This document shows positions 43,578 to 52,586 of a stretch of DNA of 64,000 nucleotides, piece after piece (position 1 is the stretch's first letter; the number at the start of each line of letters is the position of its first letter). Source of the DNA: an uncultured Eubacteriales bacterium. GTDB lineage: Bacteria > Bacillota > Clostridia > Oscillospirales > CAG-272. The notes beneath the pieces were generated by a model. The model saw only the letters and a list, made by a program, of their open reading frames with translations. It was not told the origin of the DNA and did not search any database. The DNA is taken from contig CAJLCI010000006.1 in the NCBI GenBank assembly GCA_905205065.1, positions 1-64,000 on the forward strand, in the 5' to 3' direction. Both the position numbers and the translations under genes were made by a program.

Positions 43578-45027
43578 CCACTTTCACCCCTTCCTCATGC
43601 GACGGACATGTCAGATATGGAAGACAAATTTCAATTTTCAGCCCGCCCAGCTCACTTTTCCCTGCCAAAGCACTCCCACCCATGTGAGAAACGATACTCT
43701 CTACGATGGCAAGTCCAAGCCCGCTGCCATTCTGTGGATTCCGTCGGGCAGGATCACTTCGGTAAAACACTTCAAACAGATGCGGCAGAGCCTCTTCCGG
43801 CACACCGGGACCGTCGTCGTCAAATGACAATACGCAGAAATTCTTTGTTTTTGTGAGTGTAATACGAAGTGTACCGGTTTCATTTTTCTTGTATTTCAGA
43901 CTGTTTTCCATAATATTGACAATTACACGATCGAGTTGAATCGGATCTGCCGTTATGGTTATCGGCGTCAGCTTTGTGTCAATGTGAAGACCTTTATTCT
44001 CATATTCCTTTCTGATGTCGGATACCAGCGCTTCCACTTTTTCATCCAGCTTAAGAGAACACATATTATCTGAGTATTCTCCAAGCTCCATCTTTGAAAA
44101 AAGGAATAGCTGGGAAATCATCTGATCCAAATCTTCCGCCTTCGTTTTAACAGTCATAAGGTAATTTTTTTGAGACTCAGGTGTCTTTGCCACACCGTCC
44201 AACAATCCCTCTACATAAGCCTTAATAGACGTCAGCGGAGAGCGAATATCGTGAGAAATACCGGCAAGAAGCTCTTTTCGGCTCCGTTCCTGCTGCTGTA
44301 TTTTAGCGATGGATTCCTTAAGACACGCAGCCATCTGATTGAAATCTTCACAGATCGGCCGAAACTCATCAGGACGGTCATACCGGATTCTATAGTCCAA
44401 ATTTCCGTCCCGTATCTCACGAACGCCGTTTGTAAGAATATTTAACGGTTCTTCAACTCTTCTGAAAACAAATTTCGTAAGGAAACGATTTGTCAGAAGA
44501 ATAGAAAGAAAAATTGTAAACACAATTAAAATGACGGAAACGGCAATAGATACCTTGAGATTCGCATAGACGCTTTCACTGTGATTACCGCCAAGGAGAT
44601 AAATAATATAATCCTCGCCTCTAATCGATTCATATGTTTTGTAGAGGCTTCGCCCATTCTGCGACACCACGGAATTTCCTGTCAGTCCCGCCGCCGCCAA
44701 TTTCAGAGCCCCATCGTTTTCGTCTGCCGTTCCGTAGGAATAAATTTCAGTTTCTCCGCATAAAACCTGCGCCCTCATACCGTTGTTGTCCAACAGAACA
44801 TTCAGAGACGTCAGGGTTGCTTTGGAATCCAAATTATGCTCTATTATTTCAGTAACAGCAAGACATACACGATTAAAATCATCCGCGTCATGCAAATCCA
44901 ATCCTGCGCCGCCGACAACAGAAAGCCATATAACACCTACGCAGAATAGTCCTGTCAGCGCCGCAGCAATGACCGGAACAAAAATCATCAGAATATTGGA
45001 CAAAAACAAACTCCTGCGAACCGTCAT
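43555..45027 (-). CDS. Sensor histidine kinase
   Basis: 490 residues. Two membrane helices (about 10-35 and 152-178) flank a roughly 120-residue extracellular sensor region. A HAMP linker follows (about 180-235, RRVEEPLNILTNGVREI). HisKA carries the phospho-His in LLAGISHDIRSPLTSIKAYV (near 260). HATPase_c has N-box VNIMENSLKYKKNETG, G1 DDDGPGVPEEALPHLFEVF and G2 GSGLGLAIVESI. All catalytic residues are present. It is the partner of the response regulator overlapping its 3' end by 23 bp. Sensor ligand unknown; a link to cell-envelope stress is inferred only from the neighbouring lipid-carrier genes. Confidence 0.94.
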   Translation of the reverse strand: MTVRRSLFLSNILMIFVPVIAAALTGLFCVGVIWLSVVGGAGLDLHDADDFNRVCLAVTEIIEHNLDSKATLTSLNVLLDNNGMRAQVLCGETEIYSYGTADENDGALKLAAAGLTGNSVVSQNGRSLYKTYESIRGEDYIIYLLGGNHSESVYANLKVSIAVSVILIVFTIFLSILLTNRFLTKFVFRRVEEPLNILTNGVREIRDGNLDYRIRYDRPDEFRPICEDFNQMAACLKESIAKIQQQERSRKELLAGISHDIRSPLTSIKAYVEGLLDGVAKTPESQKNYLMTVKTKAEDLDQMISQLFLFSKMELGEYSDNMCSLKLDEKVEALVSDIRKEYENKGLHIDTKLTPITITADPIQLDRVIVNIMENSLKYKKNETGTLRITLTKTKNFCVLSFDDDGPGVPEEALPHLFEVFYRSDPARRNPQNGSGLGLAIVESIVSHMGGSALAGKSELGGLKIEICLPYLTCPSHEEGVKVDGENTNY

Positions 45028-45170
45028 GCCTTCACCTTCCTTTTCATGCTTACGTTACAAGTATATCATATTTGTCAATTGAATTCTTAAACAGAAGTTA
45101 AATTATACTTGTATTCTCACTATTATCTATATAAAACAACCTTTCAAAAAGCCGGTCTTAATTTTTACAT

Positions 45171-45200
45171 ATAGAAATTTTAATATTTCTATGATATAAT
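45171..45200 (+). promoter_or_regulatory. Operator-like inverted repeat overlapping promoter of the DtxR/MntR gene
   Basis: ATAGAAAT and ATTTCTAT (45171-45178, 45185-45192) are perfect inverted arms with a 6-nt centre, immediately followed by a TATAAT -10 box at 45195-45200. This is a plausible autoregulatory site for the metal-responsive regulator starting at 45251. Confidence 0.5.
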
Positions 45201-45250
45201 TTTTATAAAAAGTTTTGTTGAATAGACAAAATAAAAGGAGAATTTTTGTT

Positions 45251-45631
45251 ATGCATTTACTTGAATCAGGTGAAATGTATCTTGAAACAATATATATCCT
45301 TATGCAAAAAGGAAAAGCCGTTCGCTCTATCGATATAGCTGAACAAATCGGATATAAAAAACCAAGTATAAGCCGGGCTGTAGGACTGCTCAAAAACGGA
45401 GGATATATTTCTGTAGATAATTCCGGTCACATCTCTCTTACAGATTCGGGACTGGAAATCGCGTCAAAAATATATGAAAGGCATACAATTCTGACTAAAT
45501 GCCTTGTCATGCTCGGCGTAGACGAGAAAACGGCTGCGGAAGATGCGTGCAAAATCGAACACGATATCAGCGATATATCCTTCGATGCCATAAAGAAACA
45601 TGTAGCTGAAAAACTTAATGCGGATTTATAA
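45251..45631 (+). CDS. DtxR/MntR-family metal-dependent regulator
   Basis: 126 residues from ATG 45251 (AAAGGAG upstream). The N-terminal winged helix is MHLLESGEMYLETIYILMQ followed by VRSIDIAEQIGYKKPSISRAVGLLK. The dimerisation domain includes ERHTILTKCLVMLGVDEKTAAEDACKIEHDIS, which carries the Glu/Cys/His ligands used for metal in MntR/IdeR. It lacks the SH3-like third domain, so it is the short MntR-like form. It probably represses metal (Mn2+ or Fe2+) uptake genes elsewhere; no transporter is adjacent in this window. Confidence 0.88.
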   Translation: MHLLESGEMYLETIYILMQKGKAVRSIDIAEQIGYKKPSISRAVGLLKNGGYISVDNSGHISLTDSGLEIASKIYERHTILTKCLVMLGVDEKTAAEDACKIEHDISDISFDAIKKHVAEKLNADL

Positions 45632-45716
45632 AAATCCAATAAACTGATAAATTACTTTACAGTTTAATTCAGCTGCACGAGGATGTCATACTAACACAAA
45701 GGAATATTATATAGCA

Positions 45717-46460
45717 ATGCTGAGAAAAATATTTAAGTGGCTCGATAATTTCTGGTACCACTATAAATGGGTAACCCTTGTAACGGCATTTTTTACCGTA
45801 ACACTTTTAATTATTATAATCCAGATGATAACAAAAACAAATCCGGACAGCAATATTCTGTACGGAGGTCCCGCTGTTCTGACGGCGAACCAGACCAAGG
45901 AAATTGAAAACGCGTTTAATGCCCTCCTTCCTGAAGACTTTAACGGTGACGGAGAAAAAATCACATCCTTGCAGGCAATTACACTTATGACCAAAGAACA
46001 AATTGCAAAGGCCGAGGCGGAAGCCGCAGAAAACAGCTCTGTTTTTGTATACAATCCCCAATCTCTTGAAAATAATAAAACCAGTTTTTCGACGCAGCTT
46101 TTTTCCGGCGAATATGTCATTTGTCTTATTGATCCCGAACAGTATAAAAATGCATATAAAGCCGGCGGATTTGCTCCGCTTTCCGAGCTTTTCGGAGAAA
46201 ACAATATTCCCGAATATGCATATGATGACTGCGCTCTTCTTCTATCCGAAACCAATTTTTCAAAATTTTTTACCGCCATGTCCGTCTTTCCGGACGATAC
46301 CCTTATCTGCGTAAGAAAAATGTCTTCAGTATCCGCCATAAAAGGAAAATCAAAGGCCGAAAGGGAATACAACAATCAGCTCAGGCTTTTCTACAGCATA
46401 ATAGCTTTCACTCCTCCTGAAGGATTTTCATCCAATGAATACGAAACAGAATTTGCCTGA
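45717..46460 (+). CDS. Membrane-anchored protein of unknown function
   Basis: 247 residues. An N-terminal amphipathic stretch (RKIFKWLDNFWYHYKW) leads into one membrane helix (WVTLVTAFFTVTLLIIIIQM, about 20-40). The remaining 200 residues would be extracellular and contain an EF-hand-like acidic patch (EDFNGDGEK) and an ABC-solute-receptor-like feel without clear motifs. I do not recognise a family. Its 3' end overlaps the radical SAM gene by 26 bp, so the two are translationally coupled. Confidence 0.65.
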   Translation: MLRKIFKWLDNFWYHYKWVTLVTAFFTVTLLIIIIQMITKTNPDSNILYGGPAVLTANQTKEIENAFNALLPEDFNGDGEKITSLQAITLMTKEQIAKAEAEAAENSSVFVYNPQSLENNKTSFSTQLFSGEYVICLIDPEQYKNAYKAGGFAPLSELFGENNIPEYAYDDCALLLSETNFSKFFTAMSVFPDDTLICVRKMSSVSAIKGKSKAEREYNNQLRLFYSIIAFTPPEGFSSNEYETEFA

Positions 46461-47382
46461 GTCTGAACTCAGAGGAAAAACGGCGGAGGGTTTCGGGTGC
46501 AGACTATGTCCAAGACAGTGCGGGACAGACAGGAGCAGCGCAAGAGGATTTTGCGGAGAAACAAATAAAGTTAAAGTTTCACGGGCCGCCCTGCATTTCG
46601 GAGAAGAGCCCTGCATCTCCGGTACAAACGGTTCTGGAGCAATCTTTTTCTCCGGATGTCCGATGCACTGCGTGTTTTGTCAAAACTACACTATTTCGGG
46701 AGGAAGCTGTAAACTCGCAGATTACGCGAAAGCAAGCGAGGTTTCTCCGGAAAAGCTGAGAGAAATATATTTTGATCTTATAAAACAAGGCGCTCATAAT
46801 ATTAATCTTGTAACTCCCACTCACTATACAGACAGCATTATAAAATCACTGCAAGGCGGTCTCCCCGTACCGGTAATATGGAATACAAGCGGTTACGAGC
46901 GTGTTGAAACGCTAAAACGGCTTGAAGGTCTTGTGCAGATATATCTGCCTGATTTTAAGTATTCGTCATCACTGCTCGCAGAAGAATACTCGCATGCCCC
47001 CGACTATCCGAAAAAAGCGGAATCAGCAGTTTTAGAGATGATAAGGCAAACCGGAGGATACGAACTGGATAAAAACGGACTGCTAAAAAGCGGTGTGGTA
47101 ATAAGACATTTGGTACTTCCCGGCGCAGGAAGAAATACAAGAGGCGTCATTGACCGTGTGGCCATGCTTCCTCACGACTCGATTATATTCAGTCTGATGT
47201 CTCAGTACACCCCGATACCGGGTATCGAAAAAGCTCACCCGGAGCTGTCAAGACCGGTTACAGCGGCTGAGTATAGTAACGCGGTAGAATATGCGGAATC
47301 AGCCGGTATTAAAAATCTCTTTATACAACAGCTTGATTCGGCCGGAAGTGAATACGTTCCGGATTTTTCGGGAATTTATTAA
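46435..47382 (+). CDS. Radical SAM protein (PflX/PFL-activase-like)
   Basis: 315 residues, ATG 46435 with AAGGA upstream, inside the previous gene. The cluster motif is GCPMHCVFCQNYTISGG (CxxxCxxC), preceded by an N-terminal cysteine set CRLCPRQCGTDRSSARGFCG typical of the PflX branch. VTPTHYTDSII and IWNTSGYERVETL match the radical SAM barrel. It would cleave SAM to make a 5'-deoxyadenosyl radical, probably to install or repair a glycyl radical or modify another protein. No glycyl radical enzyme lies nearby, so the target is unknown. Confidence 0.88.
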   Translation: MNTKQNLPESELRGKTAEGFGCRLCPRQCGTDRSSARGFCGETNKVKVSRAALHFGEEPCISGTNGSGAIFFSGCPMHCVFCQNYTISGGSCKLADYAKASEVSPEKLREIYFDLIKQGAHNINLVTPTHYTDSIIKSLQGGLPVPVIWNTSGYERVETLKRLEGLVQIYLPDFKYSSSLLAEEYSHAPDYPKKAESAVLEMIRQTGGYELDKNGLLKSGVVIRHLVLPGAGRNTRGVIDRVAMLPHDSIIFSLMSQYTPIPGIEKAHPELSRPVTAAEYSNAVEYAESAGIKNLFIQQLDSAGSEYVPDFSGIY

Positions 47383-47430
47383 GTAACATGTATACAGAAA
47401 ATATTTACATACAAATTTAAGATAAAATAT

Positions 47431-47474
47431 AAAAGCGCAGGTTACACTGTTATTTCCGTAACCTGCGTTTTTCT
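47431..47474. terminator. Bidirectional terminator
   Basis: CGCAGGTTAC (47436-47445) pairs with GTAACCTGCG (47458-47467); T-runs are on both sides. It separates the convergent radical SAM and RlmA-like genes. Confidence 0.88.
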
Positions 47475-47495
47475 ATTATTCATATGCAGAACCAT

Positions 47496-48311
47496 TTAGA
47501 TTTTCCTGAACATCAGGATACCAAATTCAATTTCTGTATCAAGGCTATCAAAAGAGTAAAGTCTTTCCCGCCCCTTTTTGTCTGTCCTGTAAAAGTATGG
47601 GGTCATTTTGAAAAGAGATATAATCTCATCATGTAAAAGATGTATTTCAGAACGGATCTGACGTTCGGACAAAATCTCAAAGCCCTCGGGAATTTCACGC
47701 TCTTCCTCATTCTCATACGGATTCTCATAAAGAATTTTCTTCATTCCAAATAAATGCTTTGCCAGGGGTATAACGCGAATTAAAATACCGTTATTTTTTA
47801 AAATACGCCTAAATTCCCGCGTTGCCATCGGAGCAAAAACAGACACGACAATGTCCACACTTTCATCCGCAAGAGGAATATCATAAACACTTGCTGCCGC
47901 AAGTAGAAGCCCCGCATTTCTTTTCCCGCCGGCCTTTAGAGCGTCCTTCGAAAGATCTATGCCAAGTACGGCAGCTTCGGGACATGATTTGGAAATCTCC
48001 GAAGTATAATAGCATTCTCCGCATCCGGCATCAAGAATTACCGTCCGCATTTCCGAAACAGATTTTACCGAGTCACAAAGCGCGTCGCACAGGATCTTAT
48101 AATGACCGGAATTCAGAAATGTCCGGCGCGCCGTAATCATTTCTTTATCGTCTCCATGGAGACTTTTGTTTGAAAGAATTAAATTTACATACCCGCTTTT
48201 CGCGATATCAAAACAATGCCTATTTTCACACAAACAGCTGTTTCCGTTTGCCCTTAAGCTTTTCCGGCAAACAGGACACAGCCAGTAGTTTTCCTTTAAT
48301 ATAATACTCAC
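47496..48311 (-). CDS. RlmA-family rRNA guanine-N1 methyltransferase
   Basis: 271 residues. The N-terminal zinc site is WLCPVCRKSLRANGNSCLC with a following ENRHCFDIAKSGYVNLIL, matching the RlmA/TlrB zinc-binding region. The Rossmann methyltransferase core follows (about 85-190): VILDAGCGECYYTSEI as SAM motif I, LGIDLSKDALKAGG, and IVVSVFAPMATREFRRILK. Enzymes of this group methylate G745 or G748 of 23S rRNA; TlrB in producers confers macrolide resistance. The exact target base cannot be assigned. It is monocistronic and convergent to the radical SAM gene. Confidence 0.85.
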   Translation of the reverse strand: MSIILKENYWLCPVCRKSLRANGNSCLCENRHCFDIAKSGYVNLILSNKSLHGDDKEMITARRTFLNSGHYKILCDALCDSVKSVSEMRTVILDAGCGECYYTSEISKSCPEAAVLGIDLSKDALKAGGKRNAGLLLAAASVYDIPLADESVDIVVSVFAPMATREFRRILKNNGILIRVIPLAKHLFGMKKILYENPYENEEEREIPEGFEILSERQIRSEIHLLHDEIISLFKMTPYFYRTDKKGRERLYSFDSLDTEIEFGILMFRKI

Positions 48312-48391
48312 CCTGTCTCACTGCATAATTGTAAATCACAAATGAAAATATCAGGACCCGGTATTACGAACCGTCTCGCAAACATCTTCAT

Positions 48392-48985
48392 TCAGTTATA
48401 GGTTCTTATAATCGTTTCAGCAATTTCAGTTCTTGTCACACACCTGTCCATCGCCTGCTTTTCTATGTACCGATGGGCGTCGGACTCAGTCATTTTCAGC
48501 TGCTCTATAAGAATCCACTTTGCTCTGTTTATAAGTCTTATCTCCTTCATCTTGTCTTCCAGTGAAACAGCTTTCTTTTCAAGTCCGGAAAGTCTGTTGC
48601 GCATCGCCTTCATCCAGTCAAAGGCCTGAGATACCGCCTGCGGAGAAGTCGGCTTTGAAAGAACAAAAACACCGTATTTATTTACTTTATCGGTAATCTC
48701 CGAATAAAGCTCGCTTTTTACAAATAAAAGCACCGCTCCGCCGCCGTCCCTGCAAGCATCGGCCGCAAGGCTGATACCAAAATCATCCGGAAGCGGAGAA
48801 TTAATCACTACAAGGTCATACGTTCTTTCAAGAATAATCCTTCTTGCGGCGCCTTCATTATTAACGGTATCTATTGGATAATAATCAGAAACAGGAAGGA
48901 GCGGTTTAATTGAACTATTAAATTTTTCAGAAGAAGATACAATAAGAACACTGTATGTATAACTGTCAAAAACCGTACTTCTCAC
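48392..48985 (-). CDS. ANTAR-domain RNA-binding response regulator
   Basis: 197 residues, probable GTG start 48985, although the preceding G-run is too close for a normal RBS, so the start is uncertain. Residues 10-120 form a receiver-like fold but the phospho-acceptor region reads VVINSPLPDDF, lacking the usual Asp, so it may be a pseudo-receiver. A coiled coil follows (about 130-150). The C-terminal ANTAR domain includes INRAKWILIEQLKMTESDAH and RYIEKQAMDRCVTRTEIAE. ANTAR proteins bind paired hairpins in mRNA leaders and prevent termination. It lies 174 bp downstream of a glutamine synthetase on the same strand, the usual clostridial nitrogen-control pairing. Confidence 0.85.
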   Translation of the reverse strand: MRSTVFDSYTYSVLIVSSSEKFNSSIKPLLPVSDYYPIDTVNNEGAARRIILERTYDLVVINSPLPDDFGISLAADACRDGGGAVLLFVKSELYSEITDKVNKYGVFVLSKPTSPQAVSQAFDWMKAMRNRLSGLEKKAVSLEDKMKEIRLINRAKWILIEQLKMTESDAHRYIEKQAMDRCVTRTEIAETIIRTYN

Positions 48986-49159
48986 CCCCCGAAAGTTATT
49001 TAAAAAAAGGTACAGGCCCCTCGAATGATATATGATACTATGTTTTATAATAATTTACGATATCCCGCGAAGGTGCATTCTGCCTTTTAAAAACGAGGTA
49101 AAAGGTGCCTGCAGATATGAAAAAACCTCTTTTTCTTATATCAAATTTAATTACTTATA

Positions 49160-50371
49160 TTAATTTAATCCGCAGTATGATTTAATAAGCGTATCAGGTA
49201 AATAATTTGAGATAAATTCACTTTTTAAAGCCGCATCACGGGACTCCGAAAGCGTACGGGGAAGCGTATTATACATTTTAAGTTGTTCTTCCGAAGCATT
49301 ATACAGATTTATGTCGGCGGGAGGAGGAAGCATTTTGCGCTCTTTTACTCCCATAAGACCGGCGTATATTAACAGGGTATACGCAATATAAGGGTTAGCA
49401 CCCGGATCCGGAGAACGAAGTTCAGCGCGAACATACTCTCCGAAAGCAGCTGGAATCCTTATAAGCTGTGATCGGTTTTCACTTGACCATGTCACATAAA
49501 ATGGAGCCTTCTGGCTGCCGAAGCGTTTAAAAGACTGCTCTGACGGATTAAGAAACACTGTCATTTCTGAGATTTTGTCAAGAATTCCCGAAATGACATA
49601 CGGAAGAAGATTCTCATCTCCCCCCTTTACTGAAATATTTATATGCATTCCGCTGCCGGGTTTTCCTTCAAGAGGTTTAGGAGAAAAATCCGCATAAAGC
49701 CCATTTCTTGCGGCGACAGTTTTTACAACAGATTTAAAGGTAACGGCATCGTCCGCGGCAGTCAGCGGAAACGAATATCTGAAATCTATTTCGTTCTGTC
49801 CGGGTCCCTCCTCATGATGTGAGCTTTCAGGAATGATTCCCATCTGTTCAAGAGTCAAACATATTTCACGCCGCACATTTTCGCCTTTATCCTCCGGAGC
49901 AATATCCATATATCCGGCTTCATCATACGGTTCATTCAGAACCCTGCCGTCGTCATCCGTTTTAAAAAGATAAAACTCCATTTCATTTCCGAACGCAAAT
50001 GAAAGTCCCTCTTTTTTTGCACTGTCTACCGCTTTGCGGAGTATACTTCTCACGTCGCATTCAAACGGCGTACCATCCGGGTAAAGCACATCGCAGAACA
50101 TACGGACAACGCGCCCGTGATCAGGTCTCCATGGAAGCAGAGACAGAGTTGAAGGATCCGGCCGAAGCATCAAATCTGAGTGAACATCTCCTCCAAATCC
50201 GTCAACCGCAGACGCGTCAAACGCAATACCGTAATTAAAAGCGCGTTCGAGCTCGCCGGGCATTATGGAAATATTCTTCTGTTTTCCGTATATGTCACAA
50301 AAGGCAAGCCTTATGAATTTGACGTCTTCTTCAGTTATAAACTGCATTACTTCATTTCTTGAGTATTTCAT
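49160..50371 (-). CDS. glnA: Glutamine synthetase, short type I-like form
   Basis: Condenses glutamate and ammonia with ATP. 403 residues from ATG 50371 (GAAAGGCG upstream); the 19-codon in-frame extension has no RBS. The beta-grasp N-domain (VKFIRLAFCDIYGKQKNISI, DASAVDGFGG) and the catalytic domain (GNEMEFYLF, ESSHHEEGPGQNEIDFRY, PGSGMHINISV, NRSQLIRIPAAFGEY, ELRSPDPGANPYIA) are all present with the metal and glutamate ligands. The protein is about 40 residues shorter than Bacillus GlnA. It ends after the helical region and lacks the WExxQY-type tail. Together with the downstream ANTAR regulator it forms a nitrogen-assimilation module. Confidence 0.92.
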   Translation of the reverse strand: MKYSRNEVMQFITEEDVKFIRLAFCDIYGKQKNISIMPGELERAFNYGIAFDASAVDGFGGDVHSDLMLRPDPSTLSLLPWRPDHGRVVRMFCDVLYPDGTPFECDVRSILRKAVDSAKKEGLSFAFGNEMEFYLFKTDDDGRVLNEPYDEAGYMDIAPEDKGENVRREICLTLEQMGIIPESSHHEEGPGQNEIDFRYSFPLTAADDAVTFKSVVKTVAARNGLYADFSPKPLEGKPGSGMHINISVKGGDENLLPYVISGILDKISEMTVFLNPSEQSFKRFGSQKAPFYVTWSSENRSQLIRIPAAFGEYVRAELRSPDPGANPYIAYTLLIYAGLMGVKERKMLPPPADINLYNASEEQLKMYNTLPRTLSESRDAALKSEFISNYLPDTLIKSYCGLN

Positions 50372-50596
50372 ATAAAATAAACGCCTTTCAATAAAAAGAC
50401 TTATTATGTAAATATTAAAATAAACCATATATTATATCTATTAATATAACACATCTATAATCTATTTGCAACAAAAAATTTGTAAATTACTCTCTATCGC
50501 AGAAAATAATTATAATCCCATTTAAAAGTTTAATTGCGGCAAAATCATAACATATATTTGGAAAATTAAGTGGAAAATTAAGATATAACTTTTGTA

Positions 50597-50625
50597 TTGA
50601 CATTTATAAAGTTTTATGTTATAAT
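50597..50625 (+). promoter_or_regulatory. Promoter of tRNA-Arg
   Basis: TTGACA (50597-50602), 17-bp spacer, TATAAT (50620-50625): a perfect housekeeping promoter 41 bp before the tRNA. Confidence 0.88.
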
Positions 50626-50666
50626 ATATATCATAGTTTTAGAATATATATTTGCATATATCAGCT

Positions 50667-50743
<77 letters not shown>

Positions 50744-50771
50744 TCTTTGTTCTATGATATGAAACCCACCT

Positions 50772-50803
50772 GAAAAGCCCTTGATTTTCAAGGGCTTTTT
50801 GTG
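50772..50803 (+). terminator. Terminator after tRNA-Arg
   Basis: AAAAGCCCTTGA, TTT loop, TCAAGGGCTTTTTG: a strong stem with a T-run, 30 bp after the tRNA. Confidence 0.92.
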
Positions 50804-51334
50804 GTTTTAGAGCACATTTTTAAATTTACACTCGACGACAAACTTTTTGACGATTTTCCGATTGACAAATATTTAAACCGGAGAAGGCGAAAAAACTCAT
50901 ACACTCCGCCTTGGTGTCAGCGCTGAAATTTTTCAATATGAATCCGAATGTGCTGATTTCACAAAATATATTTTTGGTAAATCAGCATGGTAAACATTCG
51001 GTACTTTTGGTCAATAATTATATACGAATATTCTTTTTGCAAGTAAATAATCAGAGCGATGATTTAATACAATAATATTCTAAAAATTGAATTCATTGTG
51101 TGCTGTTAAGCTGTTAAAATGTAGCAGCATTATTATGCATGCACCGGTGGAAAGAATATGTATTTTTCTTTCCACCGGTTTCTATATGAATAAAAAAAGT
51201 CACATTTTTGTGATATAATGTATTAAATCAGAAATTTGCAACCCTCGGTTGACATATTGCAATGTATTGTTTGGTGGTATGTAACCGTCACATGAACTAT
51301 AATGACGGTACAAAATCACCTTGGAGGTAATAAT
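50804..51334. other. Gap downstream of tRNA-Arg, possible gene debris
   Basis: No intact gene. An open stretch at about 50885-51076 (AKKLIHSALVSALKFF onward) has no start or RBS and no recognisable family, so it may be the remnant of a gene once inserted beside the tRNA. A hairpin ACCGGTGGAAAGAA/TTCTTTCCACCGGT at about 51142-51182 looks like another terminator. Confidence 0.35.
51284..51309 (+). promoter_or_regulatory. Operator-like inverted repeat around a -10 box
   Basis: ACCGTCA (51284-51290) and TGACGGT (51303-51309) are exact inverted arms; TATAAT at 51298-51303 lies between them and touches the right arm. The placement, 25 bp before the regulator start at 51335, suggests autorepression by the XRE protein. 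Confidence 0.55.
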
Positions 51335-52312
51335 ATGATTTTGGCAAATAAAATTATTCGCCTAAGAAAGAAAAACGGCTGGTCTCAGGAAGAGCTTGCA
51401 GAAAAGATGAATGTTTCCCGTCAAGCTGTTTCCAAATGGGAAGCGGCACAGACCACGCCCGATTTGGAAAAGATACTTCAACTCGGCAATCTGTTTGGTG
51501 TAACAACCGATTACTTATTGAAAGACGAACTTGAAGACGAGGAATTTACAAATGACTCAGATGATACGCCGATGCGTAAAATCAATTTGGAACAGGCAAA
51601 CGAATATTTAGAAGGTAGAAAGGACGCTTCGACCAAAATTGCAGGAGCTACGTTCCTATGTATTTTTTCAGTGATCCCAATGTTCCTTCTGATTGCTTTC
51701 AGTGAACAAACCAACGCACCGATTACATCTAATTTGGCCGTTGGTATTGGCTTGGTTACTTTATTTTTGCTTGTAACAATTGCTGTTACTGTTTTTATTC
51801 GTATCGGTTTCAAAAATGCCCCTTATGAATTTATGGATAAAGAGCCTTTTGAAACAGAATACGGCGTTATTGGACTTGCAAGAGAAAAACAGAAAAGCTA
51901 TCGTCCTACCTATGTTAAGTATAACGTCATTGGAGCTTGCGCCTGCATTTTATCTCCGCTTCCGCTTATTTGTGCGGCACTTGCTGAAAATGAGCTTTGG
52001 GTTATGCTTATGCTTTGCGTGACGTTGTTCATTGTGGCAATTGGTGTGACATTCTTCATCGTTGCAGGTGTCAGATGGGCAAGTATGCAAAAGCTTCTGA
52101 GGGAGGGTGAGTTCTCCGACAGAGGAAAAAGAAAGAATAAGATCACCGAAGCAATAGGAAGGGCATATTGGTTAATCGCGACCGCAGTTTATCTCGGCTG
52201 GAGTTTTTTTACAAATGACTGGCATATTACTTGGATAGTATGGCCAATAGCTGGCGTTCTGTTTGCGGTATTAGAACTTGTATGTGATCTTGTAATTGAT
52301 AAAAATGAATGA
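51335..52312 (+). CDS. XRE-family regulator with membrane domain
   Basis: 325 residues from ATG 51335 (TTGGAGG upstream). Residues 1-66 are a Cro/C1 HTH: KIIRLRKKNGWSQEELAEKM, then NVSRQAVSKWEAAQTTPDLE, then LGNLFGVTTDYLLKDE. An acidic linker follows, then about seven hydrophobic segments in two groups (roughly 115-180 and 215-325), for example FLCIFSVIPMFLLIAF and ALLICAALAENELWV-like helices, ending in a tryptophan-rich pair. Membrane-tethered XRE regulators are common in Clostridia and are thought to sense envelope or small-molecule signals. No target gene is adjacent; autoregulation through the inverted repeat is likely. Confidence 0.87.
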   Translation: MILANKIIRLRKKNGWSQEELAEKMNVSRQAVSKWEAAQTTPDLEKILQLGNLFGVTTDYLLKDELEDEEFTNDSDDTPMRKINLEQANEYLEGRKDASTKIAGATFLCIFSVIPMFLLIAFSEQTNAPITSNLAVGIGLVTLFLLVTIAVTVFIRIGFKNAPYEFMDKEPFETEYGVIGLAREKQKSYRPTYVKYNVIGACACILSPLPLICAALAENELWVMLMLCVTLFIVAIGVTFFIVAGVRWASMQKLLREGEFSDRGKRKNKITEAIGRAYWLIATAVYLGWSFFTNDWHITWIVWPIAGVLFAVLELVCDLVIDKNE

Positions 52313-52586
52313 TTTTTCGGCGACATTGAGATTTGCTTCTCCTTGTCGCTTTTCACAGTTTTCAAGTAATACAGATATTCTCTTGCGATAAGTTTTTCAG
52401 CATACGATACCTTTTTAAATTTTCGGATAAAAACAACATTGCTACTCTCCTTTATATTTATCTACTCTACATTATAATAAATCAGCAAATATAATTCAAT
52501 GACGCAATAGTTGTTTCTGATTCAACTGCTACATACTCAGTTATTTTATATCTTATAATCCATTATAGCCAAAAGCGTGATATTTG

